The notes under the pieces were generated by a model, which had not been told where the DNA came from, did no database searches, and saw nothing but the letters and a program-made list of their open reading frames with translations. Made by a program: the position numbers and the translations under genes. Positions 34,411 through 42,534 of a stretch of DNA of 64,000 nucleotides are shown here, piece by piece; position 1 is the stretch's first letter; the number at the start of each line of letters is the position of its first letter. The stretch covers positions 1 to 64,000 of the forward strand of contig NZ_CAMLSE010000033.1 of assembly GCF_946482605.1 (NCBI RefSeq), written 5' to 3'. This DNA comes from an uncultured Dyadobacter sp. (lineage in GTDB: Bacteria > Bacteroidota > Bacteroidia > Cytophagales > Spirosomataceae).

Positions 34411-35889
34411 ATGAGCTTTTACAGAGAACTTGAAAACCATGTCCACGAACAGCTGAGCAGGCGTAACTTCCTGTCGAAAACCAGCCTGGGACTTGGTGCG
34501 GCGGCGATGGCATCGCTTTTAAATGCAGATAATTCGATGGCGAAAAAAGCCGTTGAAGCCGGGAAGGAAGCAGCCGGGTTACCGATCGGCCACCCGCATT
34601 TCGCACCCAAGGCAAAAAGGATCATATACCTGTTCCAAAGCGGAGCGCCTTCCCAACTGGAACTGTTCGACTATAAGCCCAAGCTGGAAGAAATGTGGGG
34701 AAAAGATCTGCCGGAATCGGTTCGAAAAGGGCAGCGCCTCACCGGCATGACCGCCGGGCAGAGTAGCTTTCCATTGGCGGCATCGCGCTACAAATTCGAT
34801 AAGTATGGCGATCATGACATGATGATCAGCGAATTGATGCCCTATACTTCGAGTATCGTCAACGACGTGGCGTTCATCCGTTCGATGTTCACGGAAGCGA
34901 TCAATCATGACCCGGCTGTGACCTTTTTCCAAACGGGAAGCCAGCAGGGCGGACGGCCATCCTGGGGCTCATGGGTAAGCTACGGGCTCGGCTCCGACAA
35001 CCAGAATATGCCCTCCTTCGTAGTGTTGCTATCCAAGGGGCGGGGCGGTGACCAGCCTTTGTATGCCAAACTGTGGAGCAATGGTTTTCTGCCTTCCGTG
35101 CACCAGGGAGTGGTGTTCCGCTCGGGACCGGACCCTGTTTTTTACCTCAACAACCCCGAGGGCATCGACCGGACCAGCCGCAGGCGCATGCTGAATTCGC
35201 TCGCCAAATTGCAGCAGGGACAATTTGAAAAGATCCTGGATCCGGAAATCAATTACCGGATGGCGCAATATGAAATGGCTTACCGCATGCAGACGGCCGT
35301 GCCGGAGACTATGGATATTTCCAACGAACCCGACTATATCTTCGACCTCTACGGCGAAGAATCGCGTAAACCCGGCACTTTCGCCGCCAACTGTCTGCTC
35401 GCGCGAAAGCTCATCGAAAAAGATGTCAAATTCGTGCAGCTTTACCATCAGGGCTGGGATCAGCACGGCAACCTCCCGAACGACATTAAGACCATGGCCA
35501 AAAGCGTGGACCAGGCATCTGCCGCATTGATCAAAGACTTGAAACAAAGAGGATTACTGGACGAGACGCTGGTGGTATGGGGCGGAGAATTTGGCAGGGG
35601 AGCCTATTCACAAGGTAAACTGACGCGCGACAACTACGGGCGCGATCACCATCCGCGCAGCTTCACGATCTGGATGGCCGGGGCTGGCGTGAAAAAGGGG
35701 TTTGTGTACGGGCAGACCGACGAATTCGGCTATAATGTCATCAAAGACCCCGTGCATGTGCATGATTTTCAGGCCACTGTGATGCATTTGATGGGGGTTG
35801 ACCATGAGCAGCTTATCTTCAAACACCAGGGCCGCCGCTATCGCCTCACCGACGTGCACGGCAAAGTTGTAAAACCATTACTGACCTGA
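34411..35889 (+). CDS. DUF1501 protein (Tat-exported, sulfatase-like fold)
   Basis: A 492-residue protein, 10 bp after the cytochrome gene. Its N-terminus has a twin-arginine signal (SRRNFLSKTSLGLGAAAMAS), so it should be exported folded by Tat, perhaps with a cofactor or metal. The body fits DUF1501, related to the alkaline phosphatase/sulfatase fold: IYLFQSGAPSQLELFDYKP, GMTAGQSSFPL, EAINHDPAVTFFQTGSQQGG, LVVWGGEFGRGAYSQGK, GRDHHPRSFTIWMAGAGVKK. It almost always pairs with DUF1549/DUF1553 proteins, as here. Biochemical role unknown. Confidence 0.93.
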   Translation: MSFYRELENHVHEQLSRRNFLSKTSLGLGAAAMASLLNADNSMAKKAVEAGKEAAGLPIGHPHFAPKAKRIIYLFQSGAPSQLELFDYKPKLEEMWGKDLPESVRKGQRLTGMTAGQSSFPLAASRYKFDKYGDHDMMISELMPYTSSIVNDVAFIRSMFTEAINHDPAVTFFQTGSQQGGRPSWGSWVSYGLGSDNQNMPSFVVLLSKGRGGDQPLYAKLWSNGFLPSVHQGVVFRSGPDPVFYLNNPEGIDRTSRRRMLNSLAKLQQGQFEKILDPEINYRMAQYEMAYRMQTAVPETMDISNEPDYIFDLYGEESRKPGTFAANCLLARKLIEKDVKFVQLYHQGWDQHGNLPNDIKTMAKSVDQASAALIKDLKQRGLLDETLVVWGGEFGRGAYSQGKLTRDNYGRDHHPRSFTIWMAGAGVKKGFVYGQTDEFGYNVIKDPVHVHDFQATVMHLMGVDHEQLIFKHQGRRYRLTDVHGKVVKPLLT

Positions 35890-35902
35890 CATCCTGATCA
35901 TT

Positions 35903-37378
35903 ATGTTGTTGCTTGATTCTGAATGGGCGCTCTTTCTGGGGCGCTTCCACCCCCTTGTTGTGCATTTACCAATCGGTTTTTTCCTGATTGCTGTTCTTTT
36001 TGAAGTACTGGACAGAACCGGCAGGCAGGTCGTAGATGGGGCGGTCGTGAAGATTATCCTGCTGTGCTCTGCATTAGGGGCCACGCTTTCTTGTGTACTC
36101 GGATACATGCTGGCATCGCCGGGCGGTTACGACGAAGTACTACTGGCCAACCATATGTGGAAAGGCATTGCCCTGGCCGGTGTTACATGGCTTTGCTGGC
36201 TGCTGAAAACGGGCGCGTTTCGTGCCAGAATTGTATTCGCTCCTAAACTTTACCTGCCGTTGCTGGCATTTGCATTATTATTAACGATGGCGGCGGGCCA
36301 TGACGGCGGCTCCCTGACACACGGAGAGGAATACCTGACCCAGCTTACCCCGGAACCAATCAGAAGCCTGGCGGGAATCGAAGCTGCCGGAACGTCCGCG
36401 GACACGCGGCAGCCGATTGCCGACATTCAGAAAGCAGTGGTATACAGGGACATTGTACAACCGATTTTACAGAGCAACTGCACGAGTTGTCACGGACAAG
36501 GTAAGCGGAAGGGCGACCTCCGCATGGATGGGCTGGACTATTTGCACAAAGGCGGCGAGAACGGACCAGCGCTCGTGAGTGGCAAATCCGTCGAAAGCGA
36601 ATTAATTAAACGGTGCCTGCTACCCGAAGATGACAAACTGCATATGCCGCCAAAAGGAAAACCACAGCTTTCACCAGAGCAGATCACATTACTTGCATGG
36701 TGGATCGATCAGGGGGCGCCGGAGGGCAAACGCGTGGAAGAGTTGAAACCAACGCAGCAGGTCGGACCTGCATTGGCCGCATTGAAAGGCACTGGTGAAA
36801 ATACAACGGCCCCCGCCGGTCCGGAACGGGTTGCGGCATTGACCATTGAGGTCCGGCCAGCGTCGGACGGAGCGCTGAACGCACTGAGGAAAGAAGGCCT
36901 GGTGGTGAGTACCATTGCCAGCAACAGCCATGTGATTGAAGTCAGCGCGGTAAATCACAGCAGTTTTAACGATGCGCAGATGACCTTATTGAAACCGGTT
37001 GCCGAGCAGCTGATAACGCTAAAACTCGGGAACACCGGAATTACCGATCGTGCATTGAAGGAAATGGGGGTTATGAAGAACCTGACCCGGATTTACCTTG
37101 AAAACACCGCAGTCACCGACGCCGGAATAGCCGCGCTGAAAAACAATACGCCCCATTTGGAATATGTAAACCTGACAGGTACGAAGGTCACCGATGCGGG
37201 TTTGATGGAATTGATGGCTAATCCGAATGTGAAGAGAATATTTGTCTGGCAATCCGCGATAACTGAAAACGGCATTACAGCCGCCAGGAAAAAGAGACCA
37301 GATGCGCAAATTGAAACCGGGGTGAACGAGCAGTCGGTCGCGGCGTTTGTGAAGCTAGGCCAACCCGGTTCCAGGTAA
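35903..37378 (+). CDS. DUF2231-type membrane protein with c-type cytochrome and leucine-rich repeats
   Basis: A 491-residue protein with three parts. Four membrane helices span about residues 8-135 (FLGRFHPLVVHLPIGFFLIA is typical of DUF2231). A PSCyt1-like cytochrome domain covers about 180-280, with C193-T-S-C196-H197 and a later Met-containing loop (KLHMPPKGKPQL). Leucine-rich repeats cover about 370-470 (LKLGNTGITDRALKEMGVMK, IYLENTAVTDAGIAALKNN, VNLTGTKVTDAGLMELM). It follows DUF1501 by 13 bp and ends 5 bp before a convergent gene. It may anchor the module in the inner membrane and pass electrons on; this is inferred from topology. Confidence 0.88.
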   Translation: MLLLDSEWALFLGRFHPLVVHLPIGFFLIAVLFEVLDRTGRQVVDGAVVKIILLCSALGATLSCVLGYMLASPGGYDEVLLANHMWKGIALAGVTWLCWLLKTGAFRARIVFAPKLYLPLLAFALLLTMAAGHDGGSLTHGEEYLTQLTPEPIRSLAGIEAAGTSADTRQPIADIQKAVVYRDIVQPILQSNCTSCHGQGKRKGDLRMDGLDYLHKGGENGPALVSGKSVESELIKRCLLPEDDKLHMPPKGKPQLSPEQITLLAWWIDQGAPEGKRVEELKPTQQVGPALAALKGTGENTTAPAGPERVAALTIEVRPASDGALNALRKEGLVVSTIASNSHVIEVSAVNHSSFNDAQMTLLKPVAEQLITLKLGNTGITDRALKEMGVMKNLTRIYLENTAVTDAGIAALKNNTPHLEYVNLTGTKVTDAGLMELMANPNVKRIFVWQSAITENGITAARKKRPDAQIETGVNEQSVAAFVKLGQPGSR

Positions 37379-37383
37379 CTTTT

Positions 37384-37824
37384 TCAGCCGAACAACCAGC
37401 GGAAGATCGCGCGAATCGCATCGATGACGTACCATATCGAAAACAGCCAGAACACGGCTCCCATTCCTGCAAAAACATAAACGAAAAAGTAGTTGCCTTT
37501 CAAATGCACGTTGTCGGGATCCTTGGGATCGTAATACAGCGTTACTTCTTCACCGATCTGGTATTCGGGCGGGTTACGTGCCTCTGAACTGTGAAAAACG
37601 TGTTCAGTACCATCACTCTTCCGATACCGGATCGATGGGGCCAAAGGGTATTCACGTGGTTTCAAACGATGGAGATCAATGACGGTACCTTTCGCCTGGA
37701 TTCCGGTCTCGATCAGGTTGCGGCTGTTACGGTACATCGTATACGAGATACCGACGAACACGCCGCCGACCAGGAAGAAAAGCATGATGAAGAGCTCAAA
37801 ACCGGGTATTCGGGTAGTTGCCAT
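37384..37824 (-). CDS. DUF3592 family membrane protein
   Basis: A 146-residue protein with two predicted membrane helices (about 9-30 and 110-135) around a beta-rich loop. The loop contains AKGTVIDLHRL, YPLAPSIRYRKSDGTEHVF and EVTLYYDPKDPDNVHL, which are typical of DUF3592. The ATG at 37824 is chosen since upstream codons to 38046 give no sensible sequence and overlap the next gene. It is the last of four closely spaced minus-strand genes. Function unknown; the family is often found near immunity or toxin loci but also alone. Confidence 0.82.
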   Translation of the reverse strand: MATTRIPGFELFIMLFFLVGGVFVGISYTMYRNSRNLIETGIQAKGTVIDLHRLKPREYPLAPSIRYRKSDGTEHVFHSSEARNPPEYQIGEEVTLYYDPKDPDNVHLKGNYFFVYVFAGMGAVFWLFSIWYVIDAIRAIFRWLFG

Positions 37825-37835
37825 GCAGGATCGGG

Positions 37836-38183
37836 TTAAAGCCAGTTGATAATCTGCCGCAAAGTACCCTCGAATTGTTGAGGGGGTGCCGCGGGCGCTT
37901 TGGAAAAGGAATAGGAACCCCGTGCCGCCGTGCCGGTGCCGGTCCGAAGATCGAGTTTCAGGTCGCAGTAGACGCGGCCGGGATAGAGGCGGGTTTTGAG
38001 CTCCACTGTGGAATCGTCCAGCCAATGGACTTCGTCGGCGCTCCACGTTGAAGGCATTTCGAAAACCAGTTTGTTGTCTGGAAGGCTGTATATGCCCGGT
38101 TCGTTAATCCAGTGGCTCATGCGCACTTCATAGGTACTGAACCGAACTACATAGGTTTTAAGAGGAGAAATGATAGCATCCAT
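37836..38183 (-). CDS. Hypothetical protein
   Basis: A 115-residue soluble protein with no signal peptide or membrane helix. The sequence is beta-rich (IYSLPDNKLVFEMPS, VHWLDDSTVELKTRLYPGRV) and ends in a short helix (QQFEGTLRQIINWL). I do not recognise a family. It lies 11 bp upstream of the DUF3592 gene and 33 bp downstream of a membrane-protein gene, all on one strand, so it is probably made from the same transcript. Confidence 0.6.
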   Translation of the reverse strand: MDAIISPLKTYVVRFSTYEVRMSHWINEPGIYSLPDNKLVFEMPSTWSADEVHWLDDSTVELKTRLYPGRVYCDLKLDLRTGTGTAARGSYSFSKAPAAPPQQFEGTLRQIINWL

Positions 38184-38216
38184 GGGGATACGCGAGAGTG
38201 GTTTGTATAAACAGAT

Positions 38217-38714
38217 TTACTTTTTGGGTGCCGGGATCAGGTAGATCAAAAACGAAAGGATACCGAGCACACCGAGGATAATCCCGGCCCATTTATAGAA
38301 CGGCAGGACATAGGGCTTGAATCTGATAAAAATTCCGGCTCCGACGATGCCGATGAAAAGAGCGACAACGCCGAGCGCGATCATCAGTACAAACATGGAG
38401 CCGACACCGGAATCGCGTGAATCGTGGTAACGGATGGCATTGCAGATACCGGCACTGATGAAGCACACGCCGAGGACACCGGAAATGCCTATACGCAGGA
38501 GCCACCAGCCAAGTCCGTTTGACGACCAGATCAGGGGATGAAACGAAACGATGACCGCGAGGAGCAGCACATACCATGCTGCGGTTTCGAGCCGGGCATT
38601 CCCCGACTCGGTAGGTGGCTGATTGGGCGCTATGACAAAGAGCATGACGCCGTACATGAGCAACCAGGAAAGTTCAGGACCGAGGAGGAACGTTGTAATG
38701 CGGTTGGTGTTCAT
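38217..38714 (-). CDS. Hypothetical membrane protein
   Basis: A 165-residue protein with about five hydrophobic helices: ELSWLLMYGVMLFVIAP, AWYVLLLAVIVSFHPLI, WWLLRIGISGVLGVCFISAG, SMFVLMIALGVVALFIGIVG and WAGIILGVLGILSFLIYLIP. I see no catalytic motif and do not recognise a family. Its start is 2 bp after the stop of the exported DUF4468-like gene, so the two are very likely cotranscribed. Confidence 0.65.
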   Translation of the reverse strand: MNTNRITTFLLGPELSWLLMYGVMLFVIAPNQPPTESGNARLETAAWYVLLLAVIVSFHPLIWSSNGLGWWLLRIGISGVLGVCFISAGICNAIRYHDSRDSGVGSMFVLMIALGVVALFIGIVGAGIFIRFKPYVLPFYKWAGIILGVLGILSFLIYLIPAPKK

Positions 38715-38716
38715 TG

Positions 38717-39217
38717 TCAGAACGGCTTGTAATCCTTTACATTGGCCTGTAATCCGGCGAGGATGGCTTTGAGTTTGGTTTCAAGCTCAGCAGTGGCGGC
38801 TTTGTTCTCGGGTTTCTGGCTGAAAACTTCCAGGGCTGTGGTGCGGCCGCTGGTGATTTCCAGCAATTCCACGCTGGCGACCGACGCCCTGTACTTGCGG
38901 TTGGCACACTCAACGGAAAGCACGTAGCGGAACTGATAAACGCCGCCTGCCGAGCCCTCCGAGCGGGGAATGGTCAGTGTAATGTGCCCTTGTGCCACGA
39001 GATCGCCTGTTTCCTTATCGGAAACCAGTATTTTGTTGTCTGGCGAAGCCACGCTGACCCACAGACGGGCGCGTCTGAAAATGTCGGTCAGCGAAACGCT
39101 GCCGCAATCGACTGTTTCGGTGTAAGCAATTTTGCCGTTCATAGCGGTAAGGATGGAATGCGCATGCGCAGAACCGATCATGCAGGAAAGCACGACGATC
39201 AAAATGGATTTTGACAT
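38717..39217 (-). CDS. Exported DUF4468-like protein
   Basis: A 166-residue protein with a signal peptide (MSKSILIVVLSCMIGSAHAH). Residues about 25-115 fit the DUF4468 domain, described as having a TBP-like fold: NGKIAYTETVDCGSVSLTDI, RRARLWVSVAS, DKETGDLVAQGHITL and YVLSVECANRKYRA. The C-terminal 40 residues are helical (AATAELETKLKAILAGLQ). It is the first gene of the four-gene minus-strand group. Function unknown; the family is common in Bacteroidota. Confidence 0.75.
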   Translation of the reverse strand: MSKSILIVVLSCMIGSAHAHSILTAMNGKIAYTETVDCGSVSLTDIFRRARLWVSVASPDNKILVSDKETGDLVAQGHITLTIPRSEGSAGGVYQFRYVLSVECANRKYRASVASVELLEITSGRTTALEVFSQKPENKAATAELETKLKAILAGLQANVKDYKPF

Positions 39218-39256
39218 AAGTGTGAGATAATAAATTGGTTATGACTCGATTTGGTG

Positions 39257-39270
39257 GTGCAAATTTGCAC
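39257..39270. promoter_or_regulatory. Perfect 14-bp palindrome upstream of the four-gene group
   Basis: GTGCAAATTTGCAC is fully self-complementary and lies 40 bp upstream of the ATG at 39217. Its size and placement fit an operator for a dimeric regulator. The regulator is unknown. Confidence 0.45.
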
Positions 39271-39303
39271 TGAAGCCATGGAGTCCGCAAATTTATTGAT
39301 CTA

Positions 39304-39392
39304 CCGGTAAAGCAGGCCCATATGTGAAAGCGATGGTCGCTGATCCGGGTTGTAGGCTGTTCCAATGCCTCTTATCCTGCTTATTTACCGGC
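39304..39392. repeat. Long-range inverted repeat in the spacer after the GlxA-type gene
   Basis: CCGGTAAAGCAGG (39304-39316) pairs with CCTGCTTATTTACCGG (39377-39392), leaving a 3-nt bulge and a 60-nt loop. It lies downstream of the minus-strand regulator gene ending at 39499, so it could fold in that transcript's 3' end. The rest of the 281-bp spacer holds no gene that I can see. Confidence 0.4.
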
Positions 39393-39498
39393 TTGTTGTT
39401 ACTGTCAAAACCGCGCACCGACGCCTGTCCGTGTACACCAAGAGAAGACACCGACCGCTTCGGGCCGGGAAGGGAAATGGGGCTTTGAGAGAAGCGCC

Positions 39499-40470
39499 CT
39501 AGTTGTCTTTCGCGTACTTATTCCTGTATTCGATGGGTGTCAGTCCTGTCACCTTCTTGAATACATCGCGGAAAGCTTTGGTATCGGTATAACCCACGTC
39601 GTACATCACTTCCGTCACGTTTTTGCGTGATACTTCAAAGCTGCGTTTAGCCGCTTCCACGCGCACGCGGCGCACATATTCATTAATGGTATTGTTGGTT
39701 GCGGTTTTGAAACGCCGTTCAAAACTTCGTCTGCTCACGCTGGCAATGTCGGCGAGATCGATGATCGTCAGTTTTTCGGTGTAGTTATTCTCAATGTATT
39801 GCTGTGCGGCCAGGATACCGTCGTCGTTGTGGTTTTTCTGGCCTTTGAAGATCGTGAACGCCCGTTGATTGTCGCGGTCGATGTCGATGGCGAAGTATTT
39901 GGCCGACAGGATCGCAATGTCGCGGCTGGTGTATTTTTCCAGAATATAGATCAGCAGATTCCAGATGGAGTTAGCCCCGCCGCTGGAATAAACCTTGCCC
40001 TCGTCCGTGATGATCGTACCATCCACGATTTCGATCTGCGGATAAATCTCCTTGAATTCTTCGTAATAGGCCCAATGCGTTGAGCATTTCTTTCCATCAA
40101 GCAGGCCCGTTGCTCCGAGCAGAAATGCCCCGAGACAAAGCGACGCGATTTCGGAACCTTTGCCTCGCATTTCGAGCATCCAGGGAATGGCCGGCCGGTC
40201 GAGCTCGACAGACTCACGCAGGTTGCCGCACAATGCAGGGATCACGATGAGATCGGTTTGGGCAACCTCATCCAGGAGCTTGTCGATCCGGATGGTGTAC
40301 TCACCGTCCTGCGCCTTGATATCGTGGTTCATACCGACGAATTCCACCTTGAACATGGGTTCTTTGCCCGAAGCCCTCAGGAAATCGTTGGCGGTGTTGA
40401 AGAGCCTGTATGCGGGTGAAACGGCTTCAATGTAGGAGCACTGGGGGACATATACCGAGATATGCTTCAT
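39499..40470 (-). CDS. GlxA-type AraC-family transcriptional regulator
   Basis: A 323-residue regulator made of a DJ-1/PfpI-like domain (about 1-190: ISVYVPQCSYIEAVSPAYRL, IASLCLGAFLLGATGLLDGK, VYSSGGANSIWNLL) and an AraC-type DNA-binding domain (about 218-320: LADIASVSRRSFERRFKTAT, VMYDVGYTDTKAFRDVFKKV, GLTPIEYRNKYA). C109 of SLCLGAF takes the place of the nucleophilic cysteine of active DJ-1 enzymes; in regulators of this type the domain binds a ligand. It is divergent from the alpha/beta hydrolase gene with a 168-bp shared spacer, so that operon is a likely target. Confidence 0.9.
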   Translation of the reverse strand: MKHISVYVPQCSYIEAVSPAYRLFNTANDFLRASGKEPMFKVEFVGMNHDIKAQDGEYTIRIDKLLDEVAQTDLIVIPALCGNLRESVELDRPAIPWMLEMRGKGSEIASLCLGAFLLGATGLLDGKKCSTHWAYYEEFKEIYPQIEIVDGTIITDEGKVYSSGGANSIWNLLIYILEKYTSRDIAILSAKYFAIDIDRDNQRAFTIFKGQKNHNDDGILAAQQYIENNYTEKLTIIDLADIASVSRRSFERRFKTATNNTINEYVRRVRVEAAKRSFEVSRKNVTEVMYDVGYTDTKAFRDVFKKVTGLTPIEYRNKYAKDN

Positions 40471-40638
40471 AACGATCTGGATTTAGAAGCAGTAAATATA
40501 GAAAATATTCGTTTGGCATTTTCCCCCCTTGTCATAGGCGTATTTACACCCCATTAATTTCTGTTTAACCCTGCAATTTTGTAATGTCAATCGAACAGCA
40601 AACTGAAAACCAAATTCTAACAACAAACCAGCCATCCC

Positions 40639-41511
40639 ATGAAAACACCTCGTACCATCCTATTTTCCCTGCTTATGCTCGCAGTGGCATTGTTCCCCCG
40701 CACGCTGACTGCACAGGAAATAACTTCGCCTAAACCTTTGAAATCAGGCTATGCGCCCGTGAATGGGTTAAAGATGTACTATGAAATCCACGGTCAGGGT
40801 CAGCCGCTGGTGCTGCTGCACGGGAGTTTTATGACGATCAGCCTCAACTGGGGGCAGATCATCCCGGAACTCGCGAAAACACACCAGGTCATTGCGGTGG
40901 AAATGCAGGGGCACGGGCATACCGCCGACATTGACCGGCCCATTACCTATCAGGCCATGGCTGCGGACGTAGCCGGCTTGCTGAACCACCTCCGGATAGC
41001 AAGTGCCGACGTGCTGGGTTATAGCCTGGGCGCGACGATCGGTATGCAGCTGGCCATCGAGCATCCTGAGCTGGTCAGAAAACTGGTATTTATTTCTTCT
41101 GCCTTCAAAACAGAAGGCTGGACCAAGGCCACCCGGGACCAGATCGCGATGCTGAAACCCGAGTTCCTGGTGAATACCCCATTGAAAACCGAGTATGACA
41201 AGTATGCGCCGGATCCGAAGCACTGGAATGCATTTATTTCCAAAATGCTCGTGTTTGAAAACCAGCGTTTTGACCTGGGGATCGACAAGATCAGGAAGCT
41301 CAAAATGCCCATCCTGATCATCAATGGCGACAACGACGGTGTGGAGTTTGAGCATTCTGCGGAGCTGTACCGGGCATTCGGCGGGGGCGTTATGGCAGAT
41401 GTGATGGCAGCACCGAAATCGCAATACGCCATCATACCCGGTACTTCCCACGTGACGCTGATGATGGACACGCCCAGATTGACTGCTACTATTGTACCTT
41501 TCCTGAAATAA
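40639..41511 (+). CDS. Secreted alpha/beta hydrolase
   Basis: A 290-residue exported hydrolase with signal peptide (MKTPRTILFSLLMLAVALFP, ending near LTAQE). The alpha/beta fold is clear: oxyanion region LVLLHGSFMTI, nucleophile elbow G127-Y-S129-L-G131, an acid in ILIINGDNDGVEFEHS, and the catalytic His in IIPGTSHVTLMM. It resembles haloalkane dehalogenase/epoxide hydrolase relatives of the general esterase class; the substrate cannot be named. It is divergent from a GlxA-type regulator and is followed by two VOC-fold genes 25 bp and more downstream. Confidence 0.9.
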   Translation: MKTPRTILFSLLMLAVALFPRTLTAQEITSPKPLKSGYAPVNGLKMYYEIHGQGQPLVLLHGSFMTISLNWGQIIPELAKTHQVIAVEMQGHGHTADIDRPITYQAMAADVAGLLNHLRIASADVLGYSLGATIGMQLAIEHPELVRKLVFISSAFKTEGWTKATRDQIAMLKPEFLVNTPLKTEYDKYAPDPKHWNAFISKMLVFENQRFDLGIDKIRKLKMPILIINGDNDGVEFEHSAELYRAFGGGVMADVMAAPKSQYAIIPGTSHVTLMMDTPRLTATIVPFLK

Positions 41512-41536
41512 ACCATTCACCTTCAACAATTAGACA

Positions 41537-42028
41537 ATGAGCAATTTAGCAACGACCCAGGGCATTGTTCCCTTTCTATGGTTCGACGGCCGCGCCGAAG
41601 AAGCGATGAACTTTTACACATCCGTTTTCCCCGATTCACAGATCAAGATGCTGAAAAAGTGGGGGCAGGGCAGTCCTTTTCCGGCAGATCAGGTCATGAC
41701 AGGCTCGATCGAGATCAATGGGCTGACGATGCATATGTTCGATGCAGGACCGATGTTCAAGTTCACCGAGGCGGTTTCGTTTTTTGTGTACTGCAAGGAT
41801 CAGGAGGAAGTGGATCACTATTGGGACAGCCTGACAGGCGACGGTGGCGAAGAGAGCATGTGCGGCTGGCTGAAAGACAAATTCGGATTGTCATGGCAGA
41901 TCGTACCTTCAATCATCGGTGAATGGTTCAATAGTGGCGACCCAAGGCGTGTAGGACAGATGTTCCAGGCATTAGGCCAGATGCGGAAGCTGGATATTGC
42001 AGAGCTGGAACGCGCTTATAATCAATAA
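41537..42028 (+). CDS. VOC superfamily protein (PhnB/3-demethylubiquinone-methyltransferase-like)
   Basis: A 163-residue protein of the PhnB-like branch of the vicinal oxygen chelate superfamily: VPFLWFDGRAEEAMNFYTSV at the start, ITMHMFDAG-type central strand (LTMHMFDAGPMFKFTEAVSF), then DHYWDSLTGDGGEESMCGWL and KFGLSWQIVPS. The database name about a methyltransferase is historical and does not show that activity. It lies 25 bp after the hydrolase and 7 bp before a second VOC gene. Confidence 0.88.
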   Translation: MSNLATTQGIVPFLWFDGRAEEAMNFYTSVFPDSQIKMLKKWGQGSPFPADQVMTGSIEINGLTMHMFDAGPMFKFTEAVSFFVYCKDQEEVDHYWDSLTGDGGEESMCGWLKDKFGLSWQIVPSIIGEWFNSGDPRRVGQMFQALGQMRKLDIAELERAYNQ

Positions 42029-42035
42029 AAATATA

Positions 42036-42446
42036 ATGGCGATTTACCCCTTCCTGACATTCAACGGCAATTGCAAAGAGGCAATGCGGTTTTACCAGTC
42101 GTGCTTCGGAGGCGAGCTGCAATTTACCTGCCTCGGCGATACGCCGGGCGGCAAGCAGTTCCCGATGGAGATCCGGGAACTGGTGCTGCACGCAAGTCTG
42201 GTGTCGGAGCACGTCCGGCTGTTTGCTTCCGACCTGGGTGGAGAGGATGGGGTATCGTCCGGTAACAGCATTTCGTTGTGGATCAGCATCGCCGCCCCGG
42301 AGCAGCTTCACGCCGTTTTCGGCAAACTGGCCCGGCTGGGGGAGGTTACCGCCCCGCTGTCGGCCGAGACACTGAAAGGCCAGTGGGCTACATTAACCGA
42401 CCGTTACGCGGTGCAGTGGATTTTTTCGGCCGGGGCCGGTGCCTGA
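42036..42446 (+). CDS. VOC superfamily protein (PhnB-like)
   Basis: A 136-residue protein of the PhnB-like glyoxalase/bleomycin-resistance fold: IYPFLTFNGNCKEAMRFYQS, then FGGELQFTCLGDTPGG, LRLFASD-type strand (VRLFASDLGGEDGV) and a closing WATLTDRYAVQWIFS. The ATG at 42036 is chosen as it places the family start MAIYPFLTF at the N-terminus; the earlier in-frame start at 41997 would overlap the previous gene. A clear terminator follows at 42477. Likely cotranscribed with the two genes before it. Confidence 0.88.
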   Translation: MAIYPFLTFNGNCKEAMRFYQSCFGGELQFTCLGDTPGGKQFPMEIRELVLHASLVSEHVRLFASDLGGEDGVSSGNSISLWISIAAPEQLHAVFGKLARLGEVTAPLSAETLKGQWATLTDRYAVQWIFSAGAGA

Positions 42447-42476
42447 GAGCGGTTTTGTTTAAGTTTGTGTCCGGAG

Positions 42477-42507
42477 GGAACGGTTTTTTATACTACCGTT
42501 CCTTTTT
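42477..42507 (+). terminator. Rho-independent terminator after the VOC genes
   Basis: GGAACGGT (42477-42484) pairs perfectly with ACCGTTCC (42495-42502), with a 10-nt loop and TTTTT directly after. It separates the hydrolase/VOC unit from the UvrA-like gene at 42535. Confidence 0.88.
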
Positions 42508-42534
42508 GCTATTAGCCAACTTTAAACCATTCGT

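Noticed and set aside
41537..42028. Ubiquinone-biosynthesis methyltransferase
   Set aside because: The family name is historical; the sequence is a VOC-fold protein with no SAM-binding motif.
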